The notes under the pieces were generated by a model that worked only from the letters and a program-made list of their open reading frames with translations, did no database searches and had not been told where the DNA came from. A stretch of DNA of 33,469 bases from Bacteroidota bacterium. Its GTDB lineage: Bacteria; Bacteroidota; Bacteroidia; Bacteroidales; Bacteroidaceae. The stretch is from the NCBI GenBank assembly GCA_023458215.1, contig JAEXAJ010000144.1, forward strand, positions 1 through 33,469. Direction: 5' to 3'. Position 1 is the stretch's first letter, and every line of letters starts with the position of its first letter. Both the position numbers and the translations under genes were made by a program. Of this stretch, positions 24,813-32,837 are shown in pieces.

Positions 24813-26087
24813 TTACTCTTGGTTATTCAAGGACTTTACAATATTATACTTTCCTGCGCGCCATGCCGGAATGCCTGCACACATCAGATTGAGCAAGAAG
24901 ATGAAAAACAGAGATGCCAGAAACATTTCCGGTCGGATGAGCATATTCAAGCTGATTTCTGATCCGGAAGGAAAGAAAATGTCACGTGTCATCCATAACA
25001 TAATGATTGAGAATATCAAACCGAATGCACCTCCGATAAATGTGATAACCAGATTTTCATTGACAACTTGACTGAACACACTTCCGGCAGTTGCACCAAA
25101 TGCCTTGCGTACTCCTATCTCCGCACGGCGTTTACGGAAACTGGTGATGGTAATGCCGATCATGTTGAGTGCAGGCAGCAATAACAAGAACAGTATAAAG
25201 CCACCTTGAGTTAAAAACCATTCTGCATAGGGAACTTTATTTACAAAACCCATATAATTTGTGATTATCAAATCGAAGTTACTTAAAGGGCCACCAAAAA
25301 AGCTGATTGTATATTCAGGAGTGTTTGCATTGAATTGCCTGGTCTCTTTCTCTACTTCGGTACGAATAGCAGAAAATTCACTGGTATTACCCGCCAGCAT
25401 TACTACATTGAAGCCTCCCACCAATCCTCCACAGACATTGGCCGAAGTTTCCATACTGGCATTAGAGTTATAAGGCATCCAAAGATCCGCATAAGCAAAA
25501 CGAGCCGTACGAGATACATCTTCTACTATACCGCAAATGGAGTATTCTTTCTTATTGACCAACAAACGTTGACCTGTTATGCCTTCGGCCTTTCCGAATA
25601 GACGACGTGCCAACTTCTCGCTGATTACCGCTTTGCAAATGCCGCTTTCGCTTTCCTCACGAGTAAAAGGTGCCCCTTCGAGAAATTTATAGTCGAAAAT
25701 ATTCCAAAATCGTTCATCCGTGTAAGTAGCTGAATGTTTGGAGAATGTACGTTTGCCGGTTGCATTCACCGAAACAGTGCTACGTGCATATCCGCTCACT
25801 ACCTGTGGTGTTTTCAGGTTATAGAAAAGTTCGCGAACCACACGTTTTCCCATATATCCGTTATTCGTGTTTCCGTCATTTTTCTTTTCTACTGCCCGCA
25901 TGGCAATAATATGCAACATTCGTCCGCGATTCGATTCGGGAGCATATTCCGCCATACGCACTTGTATTACCAAGATAATCAGCATCACTGCGGTAATGGC
26001 AAGGGCGGTACCCGCTATAGATAGTCCACTGATTAGCGGATTCTCTTTCAGCAGACTCCAGGCTTGTTTCAGATAGATTCTTATCAT
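24813..26087 (-). CDS. MacB/FtsX-type ABC permease, type B (B6)
   Basis: A 424-residue type B permease, first permease of unit 1. It begins MIRIYLKQAWSLLKENPLIS. YAPESNRGRMLHIIAM follows helix 1, like B2 and B3 and unlike B4 and B5. The segment after helix 2 reads PALNMIGITITSFRKR, and the coupling segment is RRAEIGVRKAFGAT. It starts 7 bp after the MFP stop, so the two are probably translationally coupled, as is usual for MFP-permease pairs. Confidence 0.88.
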   Translation of the reverse strand: MIRIYLKQAWSLLKENPLISGLSIAGTALAITAVMLIILVIQVRMAEYAPESNRGRMLHIIAMRAVEKKNDGNTNNGYMGKRVVRELFYNLKTPQVVSGYARSTVSVNATGKRTFSKHSATYTDERFWNIFDYKFLEGAPFTREESESGICKAVISEKLARRLFGKAEGITGQRLLVNKKEYSICGIVEDVSRTARFAYADLWMPYNSNASMETSANVCGGLVGGFNVVMLAGNTSEFSAIRTEVEKETRQFNANTPEYTISFFGGPLSNFDLIITNYMGFVNKVPYAEWFLTQGGFILFLLLLPALNMIGITITSFRKRRAEIGVRKAFGATAGSVFSQVVNENLVITFIGGAFGLIFSIIMLWMTRDIFFPSGSEISLNMLIRPEMFLASLFFIFLLNLMCAGIPAWRAGKYNIVKSLNNQE

Positions 26088-26094
26088 AGGGGCG

Positions 26095-27342
26095 TTATTT
26101 CAGTTTCAGTTTATTCTTGTTTTTGTACTGGCTCATATCGCTTACTACCACTTCGTCGCCGGGTTGCAAGCCACTGGTTACTTCTACAAATTCAAAGTTA
26201 CTATCACCTAACTGCACTTTACGTTTCACGATTTCATTGTCGGAATTGCGTACAAATAGCTCATACTCTCCACGTCCTACATAGTAAGATGCGTTGGCAA
26301 CACGCATTACATCTTCTTTTACCGCATTCATCACATAAACGTCGGTTTTCAAGCCCGAACGCAAGCGTTTATTATTGTCTTCATTCAACTGTACGGTGAA
26401 GGAAATGACACCATTCTTTGAAAGTGGCGTTACACTGCTTACTGATCCTTCCAACTTCTCACTGCCAATCTTAACAATAGCCTTGCCACCGGCAGCTACA
26501 CGATCTCCGTAAGTATCGGCAATCTCACCTTCTACTTTGAAGTGGCTCAGATCGGAAATCACGGCAATCTGGTTACCTTCCGAAACCTGTGCACCTATTT
26601 GATTATTGATATAGGTAAGGATAGCTTTCCGTGGTGAGCGAACTTGCGCATCGTCCAAGGTACGTTTCACTTCGGCAAGGCTTTTCCTGAACATACTGAA
26701 GTCCAGTTCTTGTACTTTGTACTCGGCAGCTAACACTTCTTTTTCATTCGTATATTGTTGTTTTAGCTGTTCGTACTCCAACTGGGCCACATTATAGCTA
26801 AGCTCCGCTTGACGTACTTTATCGGTAGTTCCCGATCCCAAGCTATCAAGATACTGCTCATTGCGCAGTTCCACTTTCATGCGGTTCAGCTTCATGGCAG
26901 ATACTTTAATTTGCATTTGCAAGTCGTTCAGCTTGGTCTGGTTATTCACTTGAAGTTGCTTCAACTTGTAGCTGCGCATTTGTTCTTCATCAAGCAGCTT
27001 CTTATAATCGGTTTCGGCACTTTGCAAGTCCAGTTTCAAGATTGGTGTACCCACATCCACGCTATCGCCACCTTTCTTATATACTTCCAAGATACGGGTA
27101 TTGATCGGTGAATTAATAATTTCTTCAAATGCAGGAACCACCTTTCCGGAAGCACTTACACTTACTTCAATTGTACCTTTTCCGACCTTTGAGAATACAA
27201 GATCTTTTTCTTTCACGCCTGTACGCATCAAAGAAATAAGTACACTGACCACTACAATGCCTGCTATACCCAAACCACCAAAACGAATAATCTTCTTATT
27301 ACGTTCCTTGTTCCGCACTTCTTTTGGAATTTCTCTATCCAT
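26095..27342 (-). CDS. HlyD/MacA-type membrane fusion protein
   Basis: A 415-residue periplasmic adaptor. A short cytoplasmic basic N-terminus precedes one membrane helix (about 20-39). The barrel-sandwich hybrid halves are at about 50-95 (VSVSASGKVVPAFEEIINSP) and 225-260 (DDAQVRSPRKAILTYINNQ), separated by a long coiled-coil hairpin (about 95-215, rich in Leu, Gln, Glu and Lys). A beta-barrel and membrane-proximal domain follow. In MacAB-TolC such proteins join the permease to an outer membrane channel. No TolC-like gene is in the window. It heads transcription unit 1, behind the sigma-54-like promoter at 27389-27407. Confidence 0.92.
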   Translation of the reverse strand: MDREIPKEVRNKERNKKIIRFGGLGIAGIVVVSVLISLMRTGVKEKDLVFSKVGKGTIEVSVSASGKVVPAFEEIINSPINTRILEVYKKGGDSVDVGTPILKLDLQSAETDYKKLLDEEQMRSYKLKQLQVNNQTKLNDLQMQIKVSAMKLNRMKVELRNEQYLDSLGSGTTDKVRQAELSYNVAQLEYEQLKQQYTNEKEVLAAEYKVQELDFSMFRKSLAEVKRTLDDAQVRSPRKAILTYINNQIGAQVSEGNQIAVISDLSHFKVEGEIADTYGDRVAAGGKAIVKIGSEKLEGSVSSVTPLSKNGVISFTVQLNEDNNKRLRSGLKTDVYVMNAVKEDVMRVANASYYVGRGEYELFVRNSDNEIVKRKVQLGDSNFEFVEVTSGLQPGDEVVVSDMSQYKNKNKLKLK

Positions 27343-27388
27343 ATCTTTATTGCTATTTTAATTATTTTCGAACCATATAACTTATAGA

Positions 27389-27407
27389 TACTAAATCTAT
27401 GCCAAAA
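27389..27407 (-). promoter_or_regulatory. Sigma-54-like promoter of unit 1 (MFP, B6-A4)
   Basis: The minus strand reads TTTTGGCATAGATTTAGTA. It shares TTTTGGCATAG with the unit 2 promoter and has G twelve bases after the first G of GG, though -12 is TAGT rather than TTGC. The ATG of the MFP gene is 47-65 bp downstream. The sigma-54 assignment is inference; the shared box is directly visible. Confidence 0.45.
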
Positions 27408-27449
27408 TCATAATCATTTGATAATAAGCAAAAAGACCAAAAAGGAAGG

Positions 27450-27484
27450 TGTTCGTTTTCGGACACTATGTACATTTTCGGATA
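27450..27484. promoter_or_regulatory. Tandem operator pair upstream of unit 1
   Basis: TGTTCGTTTTCGGACA (27450-27465) is a near-perfect dyad. TGTACATTTTCGGATA (27469-27484) is a weaker second copy 19 bp on. Spacing to the TTTTGGCATAG box is 53 bp, exactly as in the copy at 18174-18208. Confidence 0.65.
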
Positions 27485-27519
27485 ATATAATTGCTTAAAT
27501 TTATTCTATAAAATAATAT

Positions 27520-27550
27520 TTTGTTTATTCACAACGAACTATTACCTTTG
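27520..27550 (+). promoter_or_regulatory. Promoter of the hipA remnant
   Basis: TTTG (27520-27523), 19 bp, then TACCTTTG (27543-27550): a near-ideal Bacteroides promoter. It faces right, away from the transporter operon, and precedes the ATG at 27608. Confidence 0.6.
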
Positions 27551-27607
27551 TATTAGACACAATAATATTCAATATCATCTAATATTCAACATTTAAGATA
27601 CAATAGT

Positions 27608-28088
27608 ATGCCATTACTTTACAACTTCGATTGAGTATTGTTGGCTCATCGGGAATGGGAGCTTTGTGTTATATTCCCGAAACGTATATCGGCGAAGAAA
27701 AATCACTGCCGGAACTTGACAACCTTCAGCAGATGGCACTGGATGTACTGTCCGAAAAATCAGATAAGGGCGAAGATGTCTTATATTTTAATAATGGTAA
27801 CTCGGGAGGATGTTGGCACGCAAATGCGGCATTACCGTACCCGATTTCCGTCTGATAAACGGAAAGTATTTCGCTACGAAACGCTTTGATATTGAAGATG
27901 GCAACAGGCTGCACATCGCTACGGCAGGTGCAATCTTAAATGAATCGATTATGCAACCCCAATTAGACTACAAGACACTGCTCCATCTGACGAGCTACCT
28001 CACGCAGGATCCAAAGCAGGTTGATGAATACTTAAAGCAAATAATCAGCATTCTATTTATAGATAAACCCCAAAAGTTTTTTATCTAA
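27608..28088 (+). pseudogene. HipA-type kinase remnant in three frames
   Basis: An ATG at 27608 gives MPLLYNFD and a stop (27632). In a second frame (from 27628) RLSIVGSSGMGALCYIPE and GNSGG match the N-terminal part of HipA serine/threonine kinase toxins. At about 27806-27812 the reading switches to a third frame encoding ARKCGITVPDFRLINGKYFATKRFDIEDG, a HipA segment that normally lies some 50 or more residues later. The end (IISILFIDKPQKFFI) replaces the part that should hold the catalytic N-x-DDH-x-KN motif. So there is an N-terminal break, an internal deletion and loss of the kinase core. No HipB gene is present. Non-functional as a kinase. Confidence 0.75.
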
Positions 28089-28099
28089 CTTTTGGGGTT
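28066..28099 (+). terminator. Hairpin at the end of the hipA remnant
   Basis: AACCCCAAAAGTT (28066-28078) pairs perfectly with AACTTTTGGGGTT (28087-28099) around an 8-nt loop. It overlaps the end of the remnant's last frame. T-richness beyond the stem is modest. Confidence 0.6.
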
Positions 28100-28170
28100 C
28101 ACTTCTTGTAGAATAATCAGGATATTCTCAAGTTACGAATATCATTATGATTCCAAGTATTAGATTTTGT

Positions 28171-28206
28171 AAAAAAAGCCTCATCCCACTCTTGGGATTG
28201 AGGCTT
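28171..28206 (-). terminator. Rho-independent terminator of the fimbrial operon
   Basis: On the minus strand a stem AAGCCTCAATCCCA / TGGGATGAGGCTT (one bulged base) is followed by TTTTTT, a standard intrinsic terminator. It lies 145 bp downstream of the last fimbrial gene. The remaining DNA to 28350 holds a weaker ACATCGGA/TCCGATGT dyad (28223-28257) and no gene. Confidence 0.8.
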
Positions 28207-28350
28207 GCAAACAAACAAAAACACATCGGACCGGGATATCACATTCATATCCGATGTTTATAAACCAAAGGCAATGTAAAGAAGAATAACTGAAGTACTT
28301 CTTTATCACTTTGGATTTATTTTATAAAGATGTACCTGTCTTTTCTTTGT

Positions 28351-30732
28351 TTATTTAATAGATGATTCTTTAACGCATCGTACCGGCAATGCATTAGCTG
28401 GAGAAGAATTACCTACGGGGTCTACCCAGGAGACTCCTGCATTCAGGGCCGCGGCAGAAATTGTAGCCCACTGAAACGGTTCGGATGCCCACACATGACA
28501 AACACCTCCAACACCATCAAGCATAGCTCCACCTCCATATCTATATCCGGCTGCAGGATAAAAAGCTGTAACACCGCTATTACCTGTAATATAAAAACGG
28601 CGTCCAAATACAGGGGCAGATATAAAATTGCCTCCTACATAATTCACTTTATCAATATCTGGAGAATTATAATACGTAACATTTCCTACACCTCCTGCAT
28701 CTTGATTATAATCGTCAGTAGAAGTTGTGAAATTAAGCCATGTATCTTGACGTGGCAAACACCAGCCATACGGACAAGGATCATATATTGTTTTACCCGT
28801 AAAAATACCACCTAAACGTACACTTTCCGTTGCCGGCAAATCCCCACCCCATAACTTATAAGAAGTTTGCCATGCTGTAGTCTTTAAGAATGCCCCGTAT
28901 ATCCAATTATTAGATGGAGTTATTCCATCACTACCAGTTTCATTTTTGTCATTTTCATCTCTTGTAATAAATATCGCAGGATTATTTACAGCATATTTAA
29001 TAAGTTGTACACTTTGTTTTGATATTGTGCTATTCATTATATTCCTCAAATTAGCTTTGTTCCCATTCTTATCATAAAAATCAGCTGAGATATTTGATCT
29101 ATTGGCAGCACTTGGAAATGGGTCTTTCCGCCCAAACTGATAATACAAACCGAATGTTTGGGCTACGTTGTCGGTATTGGAAGGATTATTATCGGATGCT
29201 CCCAAATTACGATCCATCATTACATAGTTGCGAACAGGAAGACCATCATAATATATCCATGCCGATGCTCCTACCAGATGTCTTGGATTAGTTATATAAG
29301 TTTGTGTCGGTACAGTGTTCAAGTCAAAATGCGTTTTCCAAATGTGCCAACTCCATATAATACCAGTAGCATCCTTTGCTGCAAGCACTGCATTACCTTC
29401 TTCTAAATGACCTGTTTTAAAAAGTATATACTTTTTATCTTCAGTCAATGATACAGATTGTATGACACCTTTAGATTCTCCCGATTCCCAAACTAATTCT
29501 GCACCCGTAGGAGAAATAGCAGCGTTTGCTGGTAAATAACTTCCAGTCGGAGAAATCTCCGCTAAAGTTGCCGCACCATTACCTCTTACAGTTGCTTTTA
29601 TTTTATACCATGTACATGTTTTTGGAACTATATAGCAATTGGCTATACCCGTTGTACTCAAATCTATCACATTAGTAAAATCTATGTTAACTCTGGTATC
29701 GGCTGTAATAACATCATTCAAAGTTATATTATATTTATAGTCATAATTTCGCTTGATGTTGAAATTTACAGTTTCATTACCTCCCAAATAAACCTTCCAG
29801 TTAGCAGTTATATTACCAACTTTTCCGTTAATATCAACATAGGTTGCATATTGGGGAGCATTTGCAGAAATTTTATCTTTCGGATTTAAAATACTGCTTT
29901 TTATTCCTCGACGGTTTTCGAGCATATAGATTGTATGATTGGCTGCATAGCTATTGACTTTTACCGTTTCACTATCTGTCCAATCTGCTTTATTAGACGC
30001 AGAAACTGCATCTTCAGCAGGATTGACGTTAGTATCTATTTCTTGATTTTCGGTAGGAAGAGGGCGCAGAATATAATATGATTTTAACGGAATATTGTGT
30101 ATAGTATAGTCCGTAATCGTTATTCCACTGTTCGCCTTTATCCCTATATTCAGTTTTATTTTTGCTACTATCCTGCTTACGCTAATTCCTCCCGATAAGG
30201 TTTGCGTTCCCGCATTAATGCTAACTTTACTAATGCTTCCGGTCATTGGCAGGTAGGTTCCGTTTGTCAGTTCGTCCCAAGTAGAAATAGAGTAGGTCAT
30301 TTCTTTCAGCGTAGTTTCTGTATGGATATCATAACTATTGAAAAGATCCTTTTTTCCTGTATTCGCTATTGCATATATTGTGCAATTCTCGGCACTATGC
30401 GTATTTATCGTGATGGTGCTGTTCTCGGCATATTGTTGTCCTATCAGTTCCCCTTTGCTGTCATAAATCAAGATGTGAAGGTCGTGAATGGCATCTTCAC
30501 TAACCGCCCTCGTGGCGATATCCACCAGTTCTTCACCTGTAACCTTTAGGTGAAGTATGGCGGGACGGTTTTCCGTTTCCTCATCATCCATTTTATCCGG
30601 CTGACAGGAAATACATACCACTGCCATTGCCAGCAGCATGAATGCCGGAAACAGAATAACGAATACTTTCCAATAAGGGGGCACAAATTCGTCCGTACCA
30701 GTATCTATTTTGTATTCAAACAATTTTGTCAT
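28351..30732 (-). CDS. DUF4906/FISUMP fimbrillin-family surface protein
   Basis: A 793-residue protein, probably an accessory or tip fimbrial subunit. It has an unusual 22-residue N-terminus before a membrane segment (about 23-42), then C43 in CISCQPDK as a likely lipoprotein cysteine, although the lipobox lacks the usual Leu at -3. The middle resembles fimbrillin/DUF4906 domains (THDLHILIYD-like start near 85, and RRGIKSSILNPKDKI with YATYVDINGKVG). The C-terminal ~280 residues look like a FISUMP domain: VMMDRNLGAS, YYQFGRKDPFP, DPCPYGWCLPRQDTW and ALPVRCVKE at the end. It lies 50 bp after the FimB/Mfa2-like gene and is last in the operon. Domain calls are from memory of family motifs. Confidence 0.75.
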   Translation of the reverse strand: MTKLFEYKIDTGTDEFVPPYWKVFVILFPAFMLLAMAVVCISCQPDKMDDEETENRPAILHLKVTGEELVDIATRAVSEDAIHDLHILIYDSKGELIGQQYAENSTITINTHSAENCTIYAIANTGKKDLFNSYDIHTETTLKEMTYSISTWDELTNGTYLPMTGSISKVSINAGTQTLSGGISVSRIVAKIKLNIGIKANSGITITDYTIHNIPLKSYYILRPLPTENQEIDTNVNPAEDAVSASNKADWTDSETVKVNSYAANHTIYMLENRRGIKSSILNPKDKISANAPQYATYVDINGKVGNITANWKVYLGGNETVNFNIKRNYDYKYNITLNDVITADTRVNIDFTNVIDLSTTGIANCYIVPKTCTWYKIKATVRGNGAATLAEISPTGSYLPANAAISPTGAELVWESGESKGVIQSVSLTEDKKYILFKTGHLEEGNAVLAAKDATGIIWSWHIWKTHFDLNTVPTQTYITNPRHLVGASAWIYYDGLPVRNYVMMDRNLGASDNNPSNTDNVAQTFGLYYQFGRKDPFPSAANRSNISADFYDKNGNKANLRNIMNSTISKQSVQLIKYAVNNPAIFITRDENDKNETGSDGITPSNNWIYGAFLKTTAWQTSYKLWGGDLPATESVRLGGIFTGKTIYDPCPYGWCLPRQDTWLNFTTSTDDYNQDAGGVGNVTYYNSPDIDKVNYVGGNFISAPVFGRRFYITGNSGVTAFYPAAGYRYGGGAMLDGVGGVCHVWASEPFQWATISAAALNAGVSWVDPVGNSSPANALPVRCVKESSIK

Positions 30733-30782
30733 TACTTACATAATCATTAATAACTAATCAGCCATTCATCAATAACAGCAAA

Positions 30783-31673
30783 TTACATTTCTGTGTCTTG
30801 CCGGACTTCTCCCCATGGCACTACCGTAATAAATGTCTTTATTTCCGCATACCGAAAGTCTATATCTATATTCGTTTGTTTTCCTACCGTCACCTTCAGA
30901 GGCTGAAAATTGTTATCTTCTGTAATAGTGTATATCTTCTCCTCTTTCCGGTAGATGTCTATTTCGATCCGTCCGCTTTCCAGCATGGGGAAGACATGGA
31001 AAGGTGGTGCATATACATCTCCTTGATCGCTGGTTGTCGATGCGGGTTCGTAGCCTGTTTCTTCTCCGGCCGTATTACCTGTGAAATCTATTTCCGTACC
31101 CGTACCACGCACGATGAATCGATAAGGTTCACCGATATACGGGTAGCGTTCTGCAAGGTAGCGGGTACGGATACTCAGACATGCCGCCATACGTTGCATT
31201 ATAAGGGTAAGAGTTTCCTCCTGCATGCTGCGGGTTTGCGGCCGGCTCAGTTCCTTGCGGCTGTAGAACAGGTCAGTTACAGGAAGATGCGTTCCTTCGG
31301 CATACCTGCGTAGCTGTACTTTGGCTTCCTCCATGGAAGTGCCTCTTGTCAGCTCCGTGGTAATCAGCGTGTCTTCCTTGAGATTTCCCCATGCTACAAG
31401 AGTCAGCCTTGCGTTTTTGTCTTCTCCGAACAGGAAGTCTGAGGAAGTGCCCGCAGGCACCATCCTCACGAATCCTTTTTCGTCGAATAGATATACGTCT
31501 GATTTCTGCAGCACCCCGCTTTCCGTAAGGTCATTCCCTTCCGCATCCACCGCCTGCACGTTCAGGGCATACTGCACACACCCTTCTGTATCCTCACGCA
31601 CGCACGAAGTGCAGAGGAGGGCGGAAAGGACGCATATAAGTACGGCGTGTGTCTTGAAAGAGTACATATTCAC
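30783..31673 (-). CDS. FimB/Mfa2-family fimbrial anchor lipoprotein
   Basis: A 296-residue lipoprotein precursor: signal sequence to ALLCTSC with C24 as the lipidated residue, followed by VREDTEGCVQYALNVQAVD. This resembles the FimB/Mfa2 family, whose N-terminus reads 'C-x(n)-C' with a beta-strand. KSDVYLFDEKGFVR fits the 'v-l-Y-v-F-D' strand of the fimbrillin fold and LTLVAWGN fits a conserved strand pair. Family members anchor the fimbria in the outer membrane and limit its length. Gene order (major fimbrillin 35 bp upstream, large subunit downstream) matches Mfa/Fim operons. Confidence 0.8.
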   Translation of the reverse strand: MNMYSFKTHAVLICVLSALLCTSCVREDTEGCVQYALNVQAVDAEGNDLTESGVLQKSDVYLFDEKGFVRMVPAGTSSDFLFGEDKNARLTLVAWGNLKEDTLITTELTRGTSMEEAKVQLRRYAEGTHLPVTDLFYSRKELSRPQTRSMQEETLTLIMQRMAACLSIRTRYLAERYPYIGEPYRFIVRGTGTEIDFTGNTAGEETGYEPASTTSDQGDVYAPPFHVFPMLESGRIEIDIYRKEEKIYTITEDNNFQPLKVTVGKQTNIDIDFRYAEIKTFITVVPWGEVRQDTEM

Positions 31674-31708
31674 ACTGAATTTAATTTCCTGTTATAATAA
31701 CGGATATA

Positions 31709-32791
31709 TTAATTGAAGTCCACATCCTGAGTAATATTCAGCGCCCAACCGGCCACTTTCACGGTTAAATTCACTATGGCGGGGTCGATATCCTTATCCG
31801 GATCATCCACTCCTTTACCCTTTATTGTAGCTGTGATGGTATAGGTTGAGTTCGGCTGTATGGTAGAATCCGTTCCGCTATCACCGCCAATGCTGGTACC
31901 CGCCTGGCTCTTGTTCACCACTACCGGATAATATACGCTTTCTGCGGCAGCCGATCCGGTTCCGTCCGGGTCAAACTCACCGTAGATGACAAGCTTTGTC
32001 GGAGTAGTGGCATCATGGGCAAATGTGTAGAACCAATAAGGGCTGGTAAACGCGGTTGCATCGATAACCCGGTCTAAGGAATTTTGTAGGCCCGGGTTTG
32101 TACCGTCAGTTTTTCCGCTCAATGGTACGGAACCTGTAGGATTTGACGGGTTAACAGTCGATTTAGTATTTGCATTATGCATAAATATCTTCTTTGCTTT
32201 GAAGGTTGCGTCGGCATATTGTCCGGCTGCGTCAAAATTTGTTTTTATGCTTGTAATGGCTACCCGTGCCACGAGGCGGCTGACCTTCGCGCTCAGCGTG
32301 CTTGTTTTTCCGGCTTGAAGTGTAAAGGTAGTCGTTGCCGCATCTTCCGTACCCGATTTGATCTCTCCGGACATGGGTAGTTCTGTAGCGGTCTGTGTCA
32401 GGTCGGTTGTTTTGGCGATGAAATTTGCTTTGGTGCCGACACCTTTAAAATGCCCTTCCGGGGCATTGGCTACAACAATACCCGTACAATTTTCTCCGGG
32501 TGTGCAGTTTACTATAATGCCTGCCGTCTGAGTAAATTCCTGAATGATGATTACTTTCCCGTCTTTATCGAATATGGCTACCGCTACCCTTCCGATAGTT
32601 TTTTCATTATCTGCCGAGGGTAAATCAGCCCCTGTTGATCTTGTATTCACGGTTGTCCCTTTCAAGGTGAGTTCAAATCTTGCTTCCATCTTTTGAGGCT
32701 GTTCGGTATTCTCATTTTCTTCACTTCCGCATGCGGCCAGTGAAAGGGTTGTTGCTGCCAGCATCGCCCATAAGTAGTTTTTAGTTTTCAT
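31709..32791 (-). CDS. Major fimbrillin-like lipoprotein (Mfa1/FimA type)
   Basis: A 360-residue secreted lipoprotein. The start at 32791 is preferred over an ATG 12 codons upstream (32827) because MKTKNYLWAMLAATTLSLAAC is a textbook signal peptide with lipobox LAAC (C21). The mature protein opens GSEENENTEQPQKMEARFEL. VAVAIFDKDGKVI and TGIVVANAP resemble the first strands of the fimbrillin fold, and an Arg (NTRSTG) before the first strand is a possible Arg-gingipain-like processing site as in FimA/Mfa1 (inference). Ala/Thr-rich composition fits a polymer-forming subunit. It is second of the operon genes visible here. Confidence 0.78.
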   Translation of the reverse strand: MKTKNYLWAMLAATTLSLAACGSEENENTEQPQKMEARFELTLKGTTVNTRSTGADLPSADNEKTIGRVAVAIFDKDGKVIIIQEFTQTAGIIVNCTPGENCTGIVVANAPEGHFKGVGTKANFIAKTTDLTQTATELPMSGEIKSGTEDAATTTFTLQAGKTSTLSAKVSRLVARVAITSIKTNFDAAGQYADATFKAKKIFMHNANTKSTVNPSNPTGSVPLSGKTDGTNPGLQNSLDRVIDATAFTSPYWFYTFAHDATTPTKLVIYGEFDPDGTGSAAAESVYYPVVVNKSQAGTSIGGDSGTDSTIQPNSTYTITATIKGKGVDDPDKDIDPAIVNLTVKVAGWALNITQDVDFN

Positions 32792-32837
32792 GTATATTCG
32801 TTTTAATGATTGATGTTTAATGTTCAATTACGGATGA

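Noticed and set aside
27608..28088. Active HipBA toxin-antitoxin module
   Set aside because: HipA is broken into three frames, lacks the catalytic core and has no HipB gene beside it.
32792..32827. Earlier ATG for the fimbrillin
   Set aside because: The signal peptide and LAAC lipobox fit a start at 32791; the extra 12 residues would precede it.
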